In this document: positions 43,387 to 51,965 of the stretch, one piece after another | How positions within the stretch are numbered: position 1 is the stretch's first letter | How the letters are laid out: each line of letters opens with the position of its first letter | Assembly: GCF_026107415.2 (NCBI RefSeq) | Contig: NZ_JAPCHX010000001.1 | Coordinates: 434,001 to 498,000, forward strand | Reading direction: 5' to 3' | DNA length: 64,000 nucleotides | Origin: Microbacterium sp. MPKO10 | Lineage (GTDB): Bacteria > Actinomycetota > Actinomycetes > Actinomycetales > Microbacteriaceae | Made by a program: the position numbers and the translations under genes | The notes under the pieces: model-generated | The model's database searches: none | Seen by the model: only the letters and a program-made list of their open reading frames with translations | Told to the model about the DNA's origin: nothing

Positions 43387-45891
43387 ATGGCACAGCTGCC
43401 AAGTCGAGCGGACGTCGTCGTCATCGGAGCGGGAGTGGTGGGCAACTTCGTCGTCCATCATCTAGCCGATCTGGGGTGGCGCAACATCGTCCAGCTCGAC
43501 AAAGGACCATTGCCGGACCCGGGCGGGTCCACCGGGCATGCCTCGAACTTCGTATTTCCGGTGGATCATTCCAAGGAGATCACCGACCTTACGGTGGACT
43601 CCATGCACCAATACTCCGAGCTTGGTGTGCTCACGCCCTGCGGAGGCATCGAGGTTGCTCGCACTGAGGAACGAGCCCAGGAGTTACGCCGCCGCATGAC
43701 GTCGGCTCGGTCCTGGGGCATCGAGGCCGAACTGCTCACTCCAGAACAGATCGGTGCCCTGGTGCCCTATTGCAATACCGACCTGCTGATCTCCGGCTTC
43801 CACACCCCCACGGGAGCGATCGTGGACCCGGTACACGCGGGAGCACTTGTGCGCGACGACGCCGAGCGGCGTGGAGCGCTCACGGTCTGCGCCGAAACCG
43901 AGGTTCTCGATCTCGACGTTTCCGCCGGACGCATAACCGGCGTCGTCACGGATCATGGGAGCATCGAAACCGAGATCGTTGTCGTGGCCTGTGGGGTGTG
44001 GAGCCCGAAGGTCGCCGCGCTCGCCGGTGCGCGCATTCCCTTGAGCCCGGCCGTGCATCAGATGGTCGACGTCGGCCCGATCCCGGAGCTCGAACAGAGC
44101 GGTGACTGGATCAGCTTCCCCCTTGTCAGGGACATGGACTGCTTGATGTACGAACGCCAACGTGGGTCAAGCCTGGAGATCGGCTCCTATGCTCACCGTC
44201 CGATGCTGCACAGCCCGGGGGAGATTCCACCGGTCGGGGTGCCTGGTCAAGACAGCCCGACCAGCTTCCCGTTCACGGCAGACGACTTCGCCCCGCAGCT
44301 GCGACACGCGCAGGAGCTCTTCCCCGAGCTGCTCGGCGGAGCGACACCACAACCGCACAAGGCGCTGAACGGCCTGCTCTCACTCACCCCCGACGGCGGC
44401 CCGCTTCTCGGAGAGACCCCCGAGGTCGCCGGGCTGTGGTCAGCGGCAGCAGTCTGGATCAAGGAAGCACCCAGCGTCGGTCGCATGATCGCGCAATGGC
44501 TCACCGACGGCACGACCGAGATCGACCTGCACGCGGCAGATATCTCTCGGTTCTACCCGTACGCTCGGACAGACGCCCATGTGAAAGCGCGAACCGCGGA
44601 GGGCTTCCCGAAGATCTACGGCATTACCCATCCACGAGAGCAGTGGCTGAGCAACCGGCCCATACGCACGAGCCCCTTCCATCCCCGCACCACCTCCCTC
44701 GGGGCGGTGTACTTCGAGGCGGGCGGCTGGGAGCGGCCCCAGTGGTACGACTCGAATGCGAGCCTGCTCGAGGAGTATGCCGGACGGATCCCGCAGCGCA
44801 GCGCAGAATGGGATGCCCGGTGGTGGTCGCCGATTATCGAGGCGGAGCACTTGGCCATGAGGGACCGCGTCGCCATGATCGACGTCAGCGCTTTCGCCAT
44901 ATTCGACGTCTCCGGCCCAGGTGCGCTTGGTTTCCTCCAACGACTAGCCGTGGCACAGCTGGATCGCCCCATTGGCCGCACGATTTACACGCCGCTGCTC
45001 GCCCCCGATGGAGGCTTCCGAGCGGATCTGACGATCGTCCGCCGCGGCAACGACGACTTCCGAGTGATCACGGGCGGGTCTGATGGCGGCCGCGACCTGG
45101 CATGGCTTCGCGCACACCTGCCCTCCGATGGCTCGGTGCAGCTCACCGATATGACCTCGGCCGTGTGCACCGTGGGCGTCTGGGGCCCACGGGCACGCGA
45201 TCTCATCGCGGCAGTCACCGAGGAGGACGTCAGCGATACCGCCTTCCCCTTCGGCACCGCCCACGAGATGGTACTGGGAGGTCTGCCGGTCGAGATGCTC
45301 CGCATTTCCTATGTCGGTGACCTGGGTTGGGAGATCCACGCCCCCGCTGAGTACGGGTTGTCGCTCTGGGATTTGCTCTGGGCCGCGGGGGAGCCTCTCG
45401 GCGTGGTTGCCGCCGGAATTGGCGTCTACGGAACCACCGGTCGCCTGGAGAAGGCACACCGTCTGATGGGTGCCGAGTTGACCGGCGAATACGACCCTGT
45501 GGAGGCCGGCCTGGCGCTGCCTCGGGTGAAGAGCCCGGACTTCATCGGTAAGACTGCCTATCTCGCGGCCCGCGAAACTGAGCCGGCGGCGACCCTGTGC
45601 GCGCTGGCCGTCGCGGACGGCATAGACCGTTTCATGACAGGGCACGAACCCATCCTCACTCGGAATGGCGAGCCGATCGTCGATGCCAAAGGTCGTCGTT
45701 CGTTCGTTACCTCAGCCGGCCCCGCTCCGTCTCTGGGCAGGTATCTTCTGCTGGCGTACCTGCCGCCGGAGCAGGCGGTCGAGGGCCGGGAGCTTCTGGT
45801 GGAGTACCTCGGTGAGAGGTACCCGGTGTCGGTGCTGACCGTGGGGCGCACCGCACCGTTCGATCCCGACATGACCCGGGTGAAAGCGTAA
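43387..45891 (+). CDS. FAD-dependent dehydrogenase/GcvT fusion (dimethylglycine or sarcosine dehydrogenase-like)
   Basis: The 834-residue product has an N-terminal DAO domain (VVIGAGVVGNFVVHHLADLG; STGHASNFVFPVDH in the FAD-anchor position; GGPLLGETPEVAGLW), an FAO_M linker (HPREQWLSNRPIR) and C-terminal GCV_T and GCV_T_C domains (MIDVSAFAIFDVSGPGAL, YTPLLAPDGGFRADLTI, RISYVGDLGWEIHAPAEYG, TGRLEKAHRLMGAELT). This layout oxidatively demethylates N-methyl amines and passes the methylene group to tetrahydrofolate. ATG 43387 follows AGGAGG. A cyclohydrolase gene follows after 2 bp, consistent with THF coupling. The exact amine is unknown. Confidence 0.85.
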   Translation: MAQLPSRADVVVIGAGVVGNFVVHHLADLGWRNIVQLDKGPLPDPGGSTGHASNFVFPVDHSKEITDLTVDSMHQYSELGVLTPCGGIEVARTEERAQELRRRMTSARSWGIEAELLTPEQIGALVPYCNTDLLISGFHTPTGAIVDPVHAGALVRDDAERRGALTVCAETEVLDLDVSAGRITGVVTDHGSIETEIVVVACGVWSPKVAALAGARIPLSPAVHQMVDVGPIPELEQSGDWISFPLVRDMDCLMYERQRGSSLEIGSYAHRPMLHSPGEIPPVGVPGQDSPTSFPFTADDFAPQLRHAQELFPELLGGATPQPHKALNGLLSLTPDGGPLLGETPEVAGLWSAAAVWIKEAPSVGRMIAQWLTDGTTEIDLHAADISRFYPYARTDAHVKARTAEGFPKIYGITHPREQWLSNRPIRTSPFHPRTTSLGAVYFEAGGWERPQWYDSNASLLEEYAGRIPQRSAEWDARWWSPIIEAEHLAMRDRVAMIDVSAFAIFDVSGPGALGFLQRLAVAQLDRPIGRTIYTPLLAPDGGFRADLTIVRRGNDDFRVITGGSDGGRDLAWLRAHLPSDGSVQLTDMTSAVCTVGVWGPRARDLIAAVTEEDVSDTAFPFGTAHEMVLGGLPVEMLRISYVGDLGWEIHAPAEYGLSLWDLLWAAGEPLGVVAAGIGVYGTTGRLEKAHRLMGAELTGEYDPVEAGLALPRVKSPDFIGKTAYLAARETEPAATLCALAVADGIDRFMTGHEPILTRNGEPIVDAKGRRSFVTSAGPAPSLGRYLLLAYLPPEQAVEGRELLVEYLGERYPVSVLTVGRTAPFDPDMTRVKA

Positions 45892-45893
45892 GT

Positions 45894-46352
45894 ATGACAG
45901 ATATGGACGATTCGATCAGGATGCTGCTTGAGCAGATGGCGTCCGGGAGTCCGGGCCCATCTGCTGGGTCTGCTGCAGCCCTCGCGACCGCGCTGGGGGC
46001 GGCGCTGGCCGCGAAGACCGCCCGGCTCTCCCATCAGCATCTTGACAATGCCAGCGCGTACGCCGACACAGCGGATGCTCTCTGGGAAAGAGCGCTCACA
46101 CTGGCAGAAGAGGACGCCCGCGGGGTCCGTGCGATGCTGAGCGCGGCTGCAGACGCTCCCGCCGATCCAAGTACGACACCACGGGAGATTGCCGACGTCG
46201 CTGTTGCCGTCAGGGAACTCGCCGCCACACTCGCGGGTCAGGGCAACCCACGGCTCCACGCCGACGCTGCTGCGGCCGCGAGCCTTGCTGTCGCCGCGGG
46301 CGCGGTCATCGACGGAGTCCTGCGCAGCAATGCCGGCGATACCGGTTTATAA
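45894..46352 (+). CDS. Cyclodeaminase/cyclohydrolase family protein (FchA-like)
   Basis: The 152-residue, Ala-rich helical product has SGSPGPSAGSAAALATALGA near residue 17, the glycine-rich signature of the FTCD C-terminal/FchA family, and no other domain. FchA-type proteins convert methenyl-THF to 10-formyl-THF. It starts 2 bp after the FAD/GcvT stop and is translationally coupled, which fits processing of the C1 unit released by the upstream enzyme. Confidence 0.78.
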   Translation: MTDMDDSIRMLLEQMASGSPGPSAGSAAALATALGAALAAKTARLSHQHLDNASAYADTADALWERALTLAEEDARGVRAMLSAAADAPADPSTTPREIADVAVAVRELAATLAGQGNPRLHADAAAAASLAVAAGAVIDGVLRSNAGDTGL

Positions 46353-46394
46353 AAGAGAACATGGGCAAGCACCCGCTGCGCCCTGGAGTCATGC

Positions 46395-47171
46395 TCAGGG
46401 CTCTTCGGCGGGCCCCCGATAGCCCATCCGGCGAGAGATGGCCTCGCCCGCTCGAACCACGGTCACCGCGACGTCAGGCAGCCGCTCGGGACTGAGCCGA
46501 TATGTCGGACCGGCCACACTGATCGCGGCGACCACAGAACCATCGTGCCTTCTAATCGGGGCGGCCACGGCGTTCAGACCCGTTTCCAGCTCCTCGACGG
46601 CGCCCGCCCATCCGTTCTGGCGCACGATCTCCAGTTCTCCGCGCACATCAGCCTCCGAGACGAGAGTGTGCTCGGTGAAGCGTTCCAGCGGGAACGCGAG
46701 TCGGCTTTCGCACTCGTCATCGTCAAGGTACGCGAGCAACACTTTCCCGCTGGATGTCGCGTGCAGCACGGTTCGCTGACCCACCCAGTTCTGCGTGGCA
46801 ACCGCGCTCGTCCCCTGGGCCTGACAGACATTGATGGCATCGTCACCGGCGAGCACTGCAACGTTCACTGTCTCGCCAACTTCGTCGGAGAGAGCGTCGC
46901 AGACGGGCTGCGCCTGCGTGGAGACATCAAGGCGATAAGCCGTGGCGCCGGCGAGCCGGAGCAACCCGACGCCGAGCCGGACGCGCCGGCTGTCGGACAT
47001 CCGCTCAACGAGCTCGTGCGCGGACAGCGCGGTGATCAGCCGAGACGCCGTGGAATTATGCACGTCAAGCTCACGCGCGACCTCGGCGACCCCAACCTCC
47101 CCGTCACGCGCCAGCATCTCCAGCACCTGAATCGCCCGGTCAACCGACTGCACTGAACCCGTGTCTCGCAT
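46395..47171 (-). CDS. IclR-family regulator inside the C1 cluster
   Basis: The 258-residue product has a wHTH (VGVAEVARELDVHNSTASRLI), TVLHATSSGKVLLAYLDDDE and an effector domain ending in ISRRMGYRG. ATG 47171 is preferred over the GTG at 47186. It is divergent from the DmdA-like gene, and the spacer carries an IclR-like inverted repeat over the predicted promoter. It converges on the cyclohydrolase gene. Confidence 0.88.
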   Translation of the reverse strand: MRDTGSVQSVDRAIQVLEMLARDGEVGVAEVARELDVHNSTASRLITALSAHELVERMSDSRRVRLGVGLLRLAGATAYRLDVSTQAQPVCDALSDEVGETVNVAVLAGDDAINVCQAQGTSAVATQNWVGQRTVLHATSSGKVLLAYLDDDECESRLAFPLERFTEHTLVSEADVRGELEIVRQNGWAGAVEELETGLNAVAAPIRRHDGSVVAAISVAGPTYRLSPERLPDVAVTVVRAGEAISRRMGYRGPAEEP

Positions 47172-47209
47172 GCCGCGTGGCCTCACTCTCTTGGACAGTC
47201 CCGATCCAT

Positions 47210-47238
47210 TGTTGCGCTATACGCAAGTATTGCATAAT
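47210..47238 (+). promoter_or_regulatory. Promoter and IclR operator of the DmdA-like gene
   Basis: TTGCG-CTATA-CGCAA (47212-47226) is an inverted repeat that overlaps a -35 candidate (TGTTGC, 47210); a CATAAT -10 candidate (47233-47238) follows at 17 nt. Binding by the divergent IclR protein would block RNA polymerase. Confidence 0.42.
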
Positions 47239-47305
47239 GCGATGCCTAGAGGGGACACTGGAGTACGGGACCACATGGTGGCCGTGGATAAATTCGGAGG
47301 CAACG

Positions 47306-48532
47306 ATGTCTGTGAACACCAACCCACAAATGCTCCTTTACCCGCGCATTCGGAAATCCCCGTTCTTTTACGCCTCCCGGCGCCACGGGGTCGCGATGTA
47401 CAGTGTCTACAATCACACCTACCATCCGCGTCATTACGGTGACCCAGTCGCCGAATACTGGGCGCTCCTGAACGGCGTCACGCTCTGGGACGTCGGTGTC
47501 GAACGTCAGGTGGAGATCACCGGCCCAGATGCCTTTGAGTTCACGAATCTTCTTGTCACGCGAGACCTGTCCATGTGCAAGGTGGGCCAGTGCAAGTATG
47601 TCTTCCTCACCGATGAATCCGGCGGCATCCTGAATGACCCGGTGCTTCTGCGACTGGGCGAGAACCACTTCTGGCTCTCCCTGGCCGACAGCGACATCAT
47701 TCTCTGGGCCCGCGGCGTCGCCTATCGCTCCGGGTACAACGTGCAGATCCGTGAGGCTGACGTCGCTCCGGTTCAGGTGCAGGGACCACGCTCGGCCGAC
47801 GTGATGCGAGAGCTCTTCGGCGATGCCGTGCTCGACATCGGGTACTACTACCTGCACGAGTTCACTCTCGACGGCATCGACGTGATCGTCTCCCGAACCG
47901 GATACACGGCAGAGATCGGGTACGAGATTTACGTTCGTGACGCGAGCGTCAACGCAGAACGGGCATGGGACCTGATCTGGCAGGCAGGACAGCCGCACGG
48001 GCTCCAGGTGATCGGGCCGTGTCACATCCGGCGGATCGAAGGCGGGATCCTCGCCCACGGGGCCGACATCACCTTCGACACGAATCCATTCGAAGTCGGC
48101 ATGGGGTATGACTGGATGGTCAGCGTAGACAAGGAAGGCGACTTCATCGGCAAGGAGGCCCTGACCCGAATCCGCGCCGAGGGCCCCACGCGCAAGCTGG
48201 CCGGCGTCGAGATCAGCGGCGCACCGCTGGGAAGCTTCAACGATGGCTCAATGATCGACGTTTTCAGCGTCCGTCACGATTCCCGACCGGTCGGCGAAGT
48301 CACGTCGGCGTGCTATTCGCCACGACTCGAGAAGAACATCGGTTACGCGATGCTCCCGGTAGAGCTCACGGAGCTCGGTACGCGCGTCCAGGTCGACACC
48401 GGGAGCGAGGTAGCTGAGGCTGTCGTCGTGCCCAAGCCGTTCATCGATCCGACGAAGGACCGTCCGAAGCAGAATGTCTATGCCCTCGCCGGGTCAGACA
48501 CGTCGACCGCGCCCATGCACGGACCGGCGTGA
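47306..48532 (+). CDS. GcvT-family THF-dependent demethylase, DmdA-like
   Basis: The 408-residue product matches dimethylsulfoniopropionate demethylase DmdA in layout: RIRKSPFFYASRRHGVAMYS, VYNHTYHP, DVGVERQVEITGPDA, LLVTRDLSMCKVGQCKY, GGILNDPVLLRLGEN and FDTNPFEVGMGYDWMV. DmdA moves a methyl group from its substrate to THF, giving 5-methyl-THF. Related proteins act on methoxyaromatics (LigM) or betaines, so the substrate is open. ATG 47306 follows CGGAGG. A MetF-like gene starts 1 bp after the stop, consistent with oxidation of the methyl-THF formed. Confidence 0.82.
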   Translation: MSVNTNPQMLLYPRIRKSPFFYASRRHGVAMYSVYNHTYHPRHYGDPVAEYWALLNGVTLWDVGVERQVEITGPDAFEFTNLLVTRDLSMCKVGQCKYVFLTDESGGILNDPVLLRLGENHFWLSLADSDIILWARGVAYRSGYNVQIREADVAPVQVQGPRSADVMRELFGDAVLDIGYYYLHEFTLDGIDVIVSRTGYTAEIGYEIYVRDASVNAERAWDLIWQAGQPHGLQVIGPCHIRRIEGGILAHGADITFDTNPFEVGMGYDWMVSVDKEGDFIGKEALTRIRAEGPTRKLAGVEISGAPLGSFNDGSMIDVFSVRHDSRPVGEVTSACYSPRLEKNIGYAMLPVELTELGTRVQVDTGSEVAEAVVVPKPFIDPTKDRPKQNVYALAGSDTSTAPMHGPA

Positions 48533-48533
48533 C

Positions 48534-49427
48534 ATGAGCACACCTCGCCTTAGCGCTCCCCTGAAGCATGATGCCTTCGAGCCGTTGCGCGAACCACGGT
48601 TTGAGGTGATCCCCCTCCCGGGAATCGCGGACGAGATCCATCGCCACCTTCCCGTCGGTGCGACGGTCACGGTGACCGCGTCCCCGCGCCGCGGGCTGGC
48701 GCCAACCATCGCACTCGCAACACAGCTCGCGAAGCGGGGCATCCACACCGTGCCACACATTGCCGCACGGTATGTCACCGATACGGTCGAGCTGACCGGT
48801 ATCGTGCATGACCTCGATGCCGCCGGAGTACGTGAGGTGTTCGTCGTCGGCGGTGACATGCGCGAGCCCGTCGGGGAGTTCGGCAGTGCACTGCAGCTTC
48901 TCCAGACCATGCAGAACATTGGGCACCCGTTCGCCGTGGGCATCGCCGGCTACCCAGAGCCTCACCCGCTGATCAGCGACGACGTCATCGTGCGGGCTCT
49001 GCACGACAAGCAGCAGTACGCGTCGTACATCGTCAGTCAGATGTCATTCGACGCTCGGGTCGTGCTCGAGTGGGTGACGCAGCTCAGGCACCGCGGCACC
49101 ACCCTTCCCGTCCGGGTTGGCATCGCCGGACCCGTCGGAATGACTCGCCTGCTGCGGATCGGAGCACGCGTGGGCGTTGGAGATTCGCTGCGGGTCCTGC
49201 GCACGCACCGGGGCATGATGCAGCACGTCTCCGGGTCATGGACGCCCGGCCCTCTGCTGGAAGACCTCGCGCCCGCGTTCGCAGATCCCAGCTACGGCCT
49301 CATCGGACGACACATCTACACCTTCAATGCACTGGCGCAGACCGCCCAGTGGTGGTACGAAGAGGGCAGCCCTCGCCCCGGCCAAGCGGTCGAGGGCGAA
49401 CCGGACGATCATCCGTCAGGGGAATGA
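48534..49427 (+). CDS. Methylenetetrahydrofolate reductase-like protein (MetF family)
   Basis: The 297-residue product is a TIM-barrel MTHFR: VTVTASPRRGLAPTIALATQ, VPHIAARYVTD, EVFVVGGDMREPVGEF, PFAVGIAGYPEPHPLIS and LPVRVGIAGPVGMTRLLRI. In a demethylation cluster it would run as 5-methyl-THF oxidase producing methylene-THF, as MetF does beside LigM in lignin-degrading bacteria. It lies between the DmdA-like gene (1 bp) and fhs (4 bp), in one operon. Confidence 0.84.
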   Translation: MSTPRLSAPLKHDAFEPLREPRFEVIPLPGIADEIHRHLPVGATVTVTASPRRGLAPTIALATQLAKRGIHTVPHIAARYVTDTVELTGIVHDLDAAGVREVFVVGGDMREPVGEFGSALQLLQTMQNIGHPFAVGIAGYPEPHPLISDDVIVRALHDKQQYASYIVSQMSFDARVVLEWVTQLRHRGTTLPVRVGIAGPVGMTRLLRIGARVGVGDSLRVLRTHRGMMQHVSGSWTPGPLLEDLAPAFADPSYGLIGRHIYTFNALAQTAQWWYEEGSPRPGQAVEGEPDDHPSGE

Positions 49428-49431
49428 GGCG

Positions 49432-51144
49432 ATGACAGAGAGCAGCGCAACACCGGGAAACCTGCAGATCGCGCGAGACGCGGTACTGATGCCGATCGAG
49501 GATGTCGCCTCCGGGATGGGGGTGGGTGCTCATCTGCTTGAGCACTACGGCCGCGGCGTCGCAAAGATCGACCTCGCGGCAATCGATGAGTTGTCGAGCC
49601 GCCCAGCCGCGAAATACGTCGTCGTGAGCGCGATCACGCCGACACCGCTGGGTGAGGGGAAGACGACAACGACTGTCGGCCTGGGGCAGGGCCTCACCCG
49701 CATCGGACGACCCGCCACCATTTCGGTACGACAGGCATCGATGGGGCCCACACTGGGGATCAAAGGCGGAGCAGCGGGCGGCGGTTATAGCCAAGTGGTG
49801 CCGATGGAGCGGCTGAACGTTCACCTCACCGGGGACCTGCATGCGGTGACGGCCGCACACAACCAGCTCGCCGCGATGATCGACAACGAGCTGTTCCGCG
49901 GAAACTCACTCGACATCGATCCGGACGCAGTGACCTGGCGGCGCGTGGTCGACATCAACGACCGCGCCTTACGCGACGTTGTCACCGGTCTCGGAGCACG
50001 CACGAACGGACCACCCAGACAGACGGGGTTTGACATCACCGCTGCTTCGGAGCTGATGGCGACGCTAGCTATGGCCACCTCATTGCGCGATCTACGCGAG
50101 CGTCTCGGCAGGATCGTCATCGGCTACACGCGCGACTCCGGTGAACCGGTGACCGCAGAACAGATTCACGCCGCCGGAGCGATGACCGTGCTTCTGCGCG
50201 AGGCGCTGAAACCAAACCTGCTGCAGACGATCGAGAACACCCCGGCTCTTGTGCACACGGGCCCGTTCGGCAACATTGCCACAGGCAACTCCTCAGTCGT
50301 CGCTGATCTGATCGGGATCCGTACCGGAGACTACCTCGTCACCGAGGCGGGGTTCGGTGCGGACATGGGTGCCGAACGCTTCTTCAACATCAAGTGCCGT
50401 GTCTCTGGGCTCGTCCCTGACGTTGCGGTCGTCGTTGCCACAGTCCGGGCGCTGAAGCTGCATTCCGGACGGCACAGCGTCGTGGCCGGGCGGCCGCTGC
50501 CCCTCGAGATGCTGGCCGAGAATCCGGAGGATGTTCTCGCCGGAGCCGACAATCTGCGCAAGCAGATCTCCAACATCCGCCGGCACGGAGTCACGCCGGT
50601 CGTCGCAATAAACGCGTTCGGCGGCGACTACCCCTCCGAGCACGAAGCGATCAAACAGGTAGCGGCCGAGGCCGGCGTGCGGTGCGCCGTGTCAACGCAC
50701 TTCTTCAATGGCGGTGCCGGCGCCGTCGAGCTCGCCGAAGCGGTCGCCGAGGCGGCCGAGGAGCCGAGTGAGTTTCGGTATCTCTACCCGGTCGACGCGG
50801 GATTGCGCGAGAAGATCGAAACCATCGCTACCCAGATCTACGGAGCCGATGGCGTCGAGTACACACCTGCAGCGTCTCGCTCACTGGACCAGTACGAGCG
50901 CAACGGATGGGGCGACCTGCCAATCTGCATGGCGAAGACACACCTGTCGCTGTCCGCCGATCCGACGTTGCGCGGGGCGCCCGGTGGCTGGACACTTCCA
51001 GTCCGTGAGGTACGTGCTTCGGTCGGCGCTGGCTTCATCTACCCGATCTGCGGGCAGATGCAGACGATGCCCGGGCTCGGATCAGACCCGGCGGCCGCCC
51101 ATATCGACATCAACGACGACGGCGAGACCGTCGGCCTGTTCTAA
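49432..51144 (+). CDS. fhs: Formate-tetrahydrofolate ligase
   Basis: The 570-residue product has the P-loop TPTPLGEGKTTTTVGLGQGL, GIKGGAAGGGYSQVVPMER, LTGDLHAVTAAHNQLAAMID, GFGADMGAERFFNIKCR and the C-terminal GFIYPICGQMQTMPGLGS. All catalytic blocks are intact and length is normal. In the reverse direction it turns 10-formyl-THF into formate with ATP synthesis, ending the C1 oxidation route. ATG 49432 lies 4 bp after the MetF-like stop; the longer frame from 49327 is a shadow extension. Confidence 0.95.
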   Translation: MTESSATPGNLQIARDAVLMPIEDVASGMGVGAHLLEHYGRGVAKIDLAAIDELSSRPAAKYVVVSAITPTPLGEGKTTTTVGLGQGLTRIGRPATISVRQASMGPTLGIKGGAAGGGYSQVVPMERLNVHLTGDLHAVTAAHNQLAAMIDNELFRGNSLDIDPDAVTWRRVVDINDRALRDVVTGLGARTNGPPRQTGFDITAASELMATLAMATSLRDLRERLGRIVIGYTRDSGEPVTAEQIHAAGAMTVLLREALKPNLLQTIENTPALVHTGPFGNIATGNSSVVADLIGIRTGDYLVTEAGFGADMGAERFFNIKCRVSGLVPDVAVVVATVRALKLHSGRHSVVAGRPLPLEMLAENPEDVLAGADNLRKQISNIRRHGVTPVVAINAFGGDYPSEHEAIKQVAAEAGVRCAVSTHFFNGGAGAVELAEAVAEAAEEPSEFRYLYPVDAGLREKIETIATQIYGADGVEYTPAASRSLDQYERNGWGDLPICMAKTHLSLSADPTLRGAPGGWTLPVREVRASVGAGFIYPICGQMQTMPGLGSDPAAAHIDINDDGETVGLF

Positions 51145-51921
51145 TCAGAGGTCCTTGATGGCGTCGCCTTCAACCCACCGGCGGAGCTCTGCCGTGAACT
51201 CGGCGGGCTGACACAGGTTCGACGGGTCGAAGGAGTTCGTGATCACACGAAACTTCGAGCCGGCGATGGCGTTGTGCACGCGACGCATCATGCCGACAGC
51301 CTGAGAAGCGTGGTCTCCAACAAGACACAGCGTCGGGCAGTCGACGGACCGAAGCGCGTCTTCGTAACGAATGGAATTGATGGCGCGGCGCTGCGTGACG
51401 AGATCATCGCGCCTGGCTGTGGTGACAGCATCCGCCATTGCCGTTCCGGCGTCGGGCCACCGCGTGTAACTCCGGCGAATGAGCGCGGCGAGCCACCGTC
51501 GCGGCACGCGGTACAGAAGAGGCTGGGTCTTCGCTCCCCACATCAGCAGCCGTTCAGAGAAGGAGCGCGGCCGAGTGTCGCACAGGCTGTCGCAGATGAC
51601 AGCCGATCGAACGCGGTCACGGTGCCGAATGAGCAGTTCTTGGACGACAGCGCCACCGTATGAAACACCGATGACGTGCGCACTGTCGATGCCCCGATCG
51701 TCCAGAGTGGCCACGATGTCGGCTGCCTGTCGCGGGATGACATCGTCAACGGCGATCCCCTCGAGCGTGGGCGACTGCCCCGTCCCCCGTAGGTCAACGG
51801 TAAGACACCGAAAGCGGTCAAGAGCCGTATACTGCGGCTCGTACATTCTGTGGTCGCTTCCCAACCCCGGAATCAGCACCAGCGGAGGGCCGCTGTCGGA
51901 ACCAGTCTCGTGCACGTGCAT
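51145..51921 (-). CDS. Alpha/beta hydrolase homologue lacking the usual catalytic His
   Basis: The 258-residue product has HETGSDSGPPLVLIPGLGSD, the nucleophile elbow HVIGVSYGGAVVQEL (Ser) and an acid candidate in LVGDHASQAV. Where the catalytic His is expected (GAGHxxNLEQPE-x-F), the sequence reads NSFDPSNLCQPAEF, with Phe-Asp in place of Gly-His. It may therefore be inactive as an esterase or use another residue. It is divergent from a TetR gene whose operator lies between them, and convergent with fhs with no gap. Confidence 0.8.
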   Translation of the reverse strand: MHVHETGSDSGPPLVLIPGLGSDHRMYEPQYTALDRFRCLTVDLRGTGQSPTLEGIAVDDVIPRQAADIVATLDDRGIDSAHVIGVSYGGAVVQELLIRHRDRVRSAVICDSLCDTRPRSFSERLLMWGAKTQPLLYRVPRRWLAALIRRSYTRWPDAGTAMADAVTTARRDDLVTQRRAINSIRYEDALRSVDCPTLCLVGDHASQAVGMMRRVHNAIAGSKFRVITNSFDPSNLCQPAEFTAELRRWVEGDAIKDL

Positions 51922-51949
51922 TGGGATCTCCCCTGATCGCCATCGGTAG

Positions 51950-51965
51950 TACTACGATCGTAGTA
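51950..51965. promoter_or_regulatory. 16-bp perfect palindrome overlapping the TetR start codon
   Basis: TACTACGATCGTAGTA is self-complementary and its last base is the A of the ATG at 51965. It lies 29 bp upstream of the hydrolase start and is the likely autoregulatory operator. Confidence 0.55.
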
